In this document: positions 61,233 to 64,000 of the stretch, piece by piece
How the letters are laid out: each line of letters begins with the position of its first letter
Numbering within the stretch: the first letter of the stretch is position 1
NCBI GenBank assembly: GCA_026936335.1
Contig: JAPMXV010000017.1
Location: forward strand, 1-64,000
Length of the DNA: 64,000 nt
Source of the DNA: Mantamonas sphyraenae
Taxonomy: Eukaryota > CRuMs > Mantamonadidae
Direction: 5' to 3'
Notes under the pieces: generated by a model
Told to the model about the DNA's origin: nothing
The model's database searches: none
What the model saw: the letters and a program-made list of their open reading frames with translations, nothing else
Position numbers and translations under genes: made by a program

Positions 61233-64000
61233 TCACTCCGCTTCCTCTCGCTTCTTCCTCGCTGCCTCTTCCCGTCGTGCACGCACTCGTGCTCGCATCT
61301 CTTCCTTTTTCCGCTCCCTCTCCTTCTCCGCCTCACTCATCCCATTGTCATTGCCCGCCTCACCTCCGTCGCCACTGCCATCCTCACCTCCCTGCTGCTG
61401 CTGTTTCGGCTGCGAGCTCCTACGTCTGCTGCGTCGTCGCACCACCAGGCCCCCGTCGTCGTCATCCCCAGACGCAGACGACACCATGCCCGATCCACCA
61501 CCCGCACCACCCGAAACATCGGCGGCTGTGGCTGCGCTGATTTCGCTCAGCACACTTGCCATGTTGCGCTTGGCCTGATTGCGTTCCTTCCGTGCCGTCA
61601 ACGCCTCCACCTGCGCCTGTTTCACCTCGCTCAACACACTGCTCATGCGCGTCGTGTGACCCTCCAACCCACCCAACTCCTCCTGCACCGCCTCCTTCTC
61701 CGTCATCGACGTCGCACTCGCACGCACGCTCTGTTCTCGCATTTGCTTGGCACGCAACGAACGTTCGCTCGTCGTCGTCCCTCCTACGCCGCTGCCGTCA
61801 CCACCCACACTCCCGCTGCCTCTACGGCCGTCGCCTCCCCTCTGACTCTGGCCACCGCTGCTCACACTGCCACGCGGGCTCATTCCTCCTCCTCCTCCTC
61901 CTCCGCTGCTGTTGCTGCTGCCACGCCTGGACGCCGCTGTGCTCACGCGTCGCGTGCGTCCCGTGCTCTGCAGCTGCGACACCACCAGATTCATCTTGCG
62001 TTGGTTGTCCCTCCGCTCCAGCGACTCCTGCTCCTTGCGTTTGGCCTTGGCCTTGACCTCGTCCAAGACCCCTGCCATGGATGCCACCTTGTCCTTCTTT
62101 TCCCGATCTCCTGCTGCTCCCACCATCCGTGTCACCTTGTCCACCTTCTCCGCCTTGCCCTTCTCCGCCTTGCTGCGCAAATCTTCCTTCATCCGCTCCA
62201 GCCTTGCTCGTTGCTCCGCCTCCTTCGCCGCCCTCTCTGCCTCCCTCCGTGCCTCCTTCTCCTCCTCCTCCTCCTTCAACCTGTCCGCCTCTGCCTCGAA
62301 TGCCGCCCGCTTGGCCGCCTTTGCCTGTTCGCCACTCTCTGCACGCGACAACGCCGCCTTCTCCTGCTCCAGTTGGCCTTTGCCTGCTCCTCCAGCAACT
62401 TCTTCCGCTTTTCCATCACCTTTTGCCTCGCCAGCTCACGCATCTTTTCCGCTTCCACACGCTTGCGTTCCCTCTCCTCCTCCTCCCGCTTGCGTTCCTC
62501 CTCCTGGGCCTTGCGCACCGCTGCCATCTGCTCCCGTCGCTTCTCGGCCTCACGGATCTTTTCGATCGTCTTGGCCACCTTGGGCGACTCGATGTGCAAC
62601 TCGCCGATCAGTTGGATCAGTTCGTCGCATCGCACGTCGCCAAACTCCTTGTCGTAGTGCAGGTCGCCGTACTCGTCCTGTGTGTTGCGTTCAATCTCCT
62701 CCCCCTCCTCACGTGCCGTGCGTCGATCCATCCACAGCAACACGTTGGCAATGTTTGCGTGCGACATCGCCTTGATCGCCTGGCCCAGACGATGCTTGCG
62801 CGACGCAAGCACACTCGCCATGCCCATGTCCAGGTGCGGACCCCCCTCCGCATCCTCCTGGTCCTTCTGCGACGCTGCCGCCACCGCTTCCATCTCCCGA
62901 CGCCTGCGTTCCTTCAACACACGCTGCTTTTCCATCTCCTGCAACTCTTCAATCGTGTGTTCGCCACCCTCGCCGCCATCCTTCTTGTCGCCTCCTCCAC
63001 CTCCGCCACCTCCGCCGTCTTTCTTGCCATCGCTGCTGTTCAACGACTCTTGCAACTCCTTCAGGTTGGCTTCCAGGGTGGCCACGCGTGCCAGGGCCTC
63101 GGGGGTGCCGTCGCGATCGGCCACAGCCCGTGCCTGTTCCAGCGACTTGCGCAGCATCATGAATTGCATCAGCTGTTCGCGTTCCCGCTTGAGATCGCTC
63201 ATCAGCTCCTTGCGCGTCACAATGCGCTCGTTGTTTTCCTTCTTCTGCGCCATCAGCTCCTTCATCAGCTCATCCTTGGTCTTGGTGCGTGGTCCCGTGT
63301 TCTCAAACTTGGGCTTCTTGGGCTTCTTCTTGCGTCGTCGTCGCGTGTACTGCGCCATCAAATCCTTCCTCTTCTGCTTGGCCGCCTCTTTCTCCTTCTT
63401 TTCCTTCTCCTGCGCCCCCAGCGCCTTCTTCACCCGTCGGCTGCCCGTCGTCGCGCGACTCATGCGTGAGTTGACCGACATGGTGTCACTCGTGTCGCTC
63501 ACGTGCGATTGCGCATCGTCATCGTCGTCCTCCTCGCCATCTTCGCCGTCCTTGCCCTCGTCGTCGTCGTCGTCATCATCATCCCCGCCACCACCGCGCT
63601 TCTTCTTGCCATCCTTGCCATCCTTGCCCACTTTGACATCGCGTCCCGTGGCCACACTCAGAGCATTGGCCATCAGCTCTGCAATGCGCAGCTCCTCTTC
63701 CGCCTCTTCCAATTCCTTGCGTCGTTCGTACTCTGCACGCTCACGCTCCAACTTCAGCTGCGCCTGTCGCTCCAGCTCCTTCTTGCGCTCGCGTTCCCGT
63801 TTGCGCTTCGCCTCGATGCGCTTCTTGCGCTTGCGCTCCAGATCCTGGCGCATTTCGTTCTGCAGCTTCGTGGAGAACGTTTTGGCCTTTTCGTCCGCCT
63901 CTTTGCTCTGCAGCATCTTGGCCGCCTTTTCGGCCAGATCCTGGGCCTTTTTGCGTTTGTGCTCCGCCATGGCCATTTCCACTCGCTTGCGCTCCTCGTC
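61233..64000 (-). CDS. Highly charged coiled-coil protein, 5' end beyond the window (one frame break)
   Basis: Open from the right edge (ERKRVEMAMAEHKRKKAQ) to the stop at 61233; at least 920 residues. It alternates Lys/Arg/Glu helices (KRIEAKRKRERERKKELE), an Asp-rich stretch (DDDDDDDDEGKDGEDG), a basic patch (RRRRKKKPKKPKF) and Gly runs. One segment of about 90 residues is less biased: ASVLASRKHRLGQAIKAMSH then NIANVLLWMDRRTAREEGEE and GDVRCDELIQLIGELHI, possibly a small folded helical domain. One missing base near 62378 (AAGGCCAACTGG) splits the frame; QLEQEKAALSRAESGEQA continues it. No family recognised. The tail faces the previous gene across 62 bp. Confidence 0.7.

Noticed and set aside
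15254..62378. Programmed ribosomal frameshifting as a common mechanism for the frame breaks
   Set aside because: Breaks go in both directions and share no slippery heptamer or downstream structure that I could see.
61143..63469. Long plus-strand Leu/His/Arg-rich and Pro/Ser-rich frames
   Set aside because: Antisense shadows of the Lys/Glu-rich coiled-coil gene on the minus strand.
1..64000. Transposase, reverse transcriptase, integrase, CRISPR array or rRNA/tRNA genes
   Set aside because: None was found by eye. A GGTTCGAAAGC string near 51009 resembles a tRNA T-loop but has no cloverleaf around it.

Overview
This window is one end of a nuclear chromosome from a unicellular eukaryote. It opens with 216 bp of CCCTAA telomere repeat. 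Genes are GC-rich, carry short GT-AG introns (mostly 60-200 nt, donors such as GTACGT, GTGAGT, GTAGGT, GTATGG) and are packed very tightly. The gene set (cytosolic ribosomal protein S29, RFT1, GET4, TMEM43, NDUFAF5, a Vms1-type release factor, DysF, DEP, DUF547, PH and C2 proteins) points to a protist with N-glycosylation and an aerobic mitochondrion that has complex I. I cannot place the lineage from the sequence alone. All gene models below, including splice sites, were read by eye.

The subtelomere (1-14.2 kb) holds two intact genes and one broken copy of an unrecognised repeat-protein family (476-5176, 5485-9060, 12618-13930). The first start codon lies only 260 bp from the telomere. Each 376-residue unit is itself two diverged half-repeats, and gene 1 contains a 2.25-copy tandem duplication with an exact 1128-bp period. 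Between the second gene and the broken third copy sits a gene of the Crinkler/RHS type: a coiled-coil head, a P-loop NTPase and a PD-(D/E)XK-like C-terminus.

The core region (14.2-64 kb) is a dense string of mostly single-copy genes, often divergent over 39-200 bp or tail-to-tail over 30-75 bp. In order they are: an LRR protein, TMEM43, fumarase, NOL12/RRP17-like, a coiled-coil protein, glutaredoxin-DEP-DUF547, GET4, C2-WW, a 7TM protein, C2-DysF, a CruF-like membrane protein, a giant multi-TM protein, TPR, RFT1, RPS29, a second giant multi-TM protein, a VLRF1 protein, an unknown, NDUFAF5, an unknown, STEEP1-like, a secreted DUF547 protein, PH-SRPBCC, an unknown helical protein, and a charged coiled-coil gene that runs off the right edge.

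The most striking content is a pair of about 1,750-residue paralogs (31288-36863 and 42037-47570). I read them as four 6-TM modules with two degenerate class III nucleotidyl-cyclase-like domains between modules 1/2 and 2/3. The cyclase-like parts are almost identical in DNA while the membrane parts are diverged, which is the signature of domain-limited gene conversion.

About a dozen otherwise good genes contain one single-base frame break, usually in a short homopolymer and in both directions. I treat these as probable assembly indels and mark each one; the coordinates of those genes span the break.
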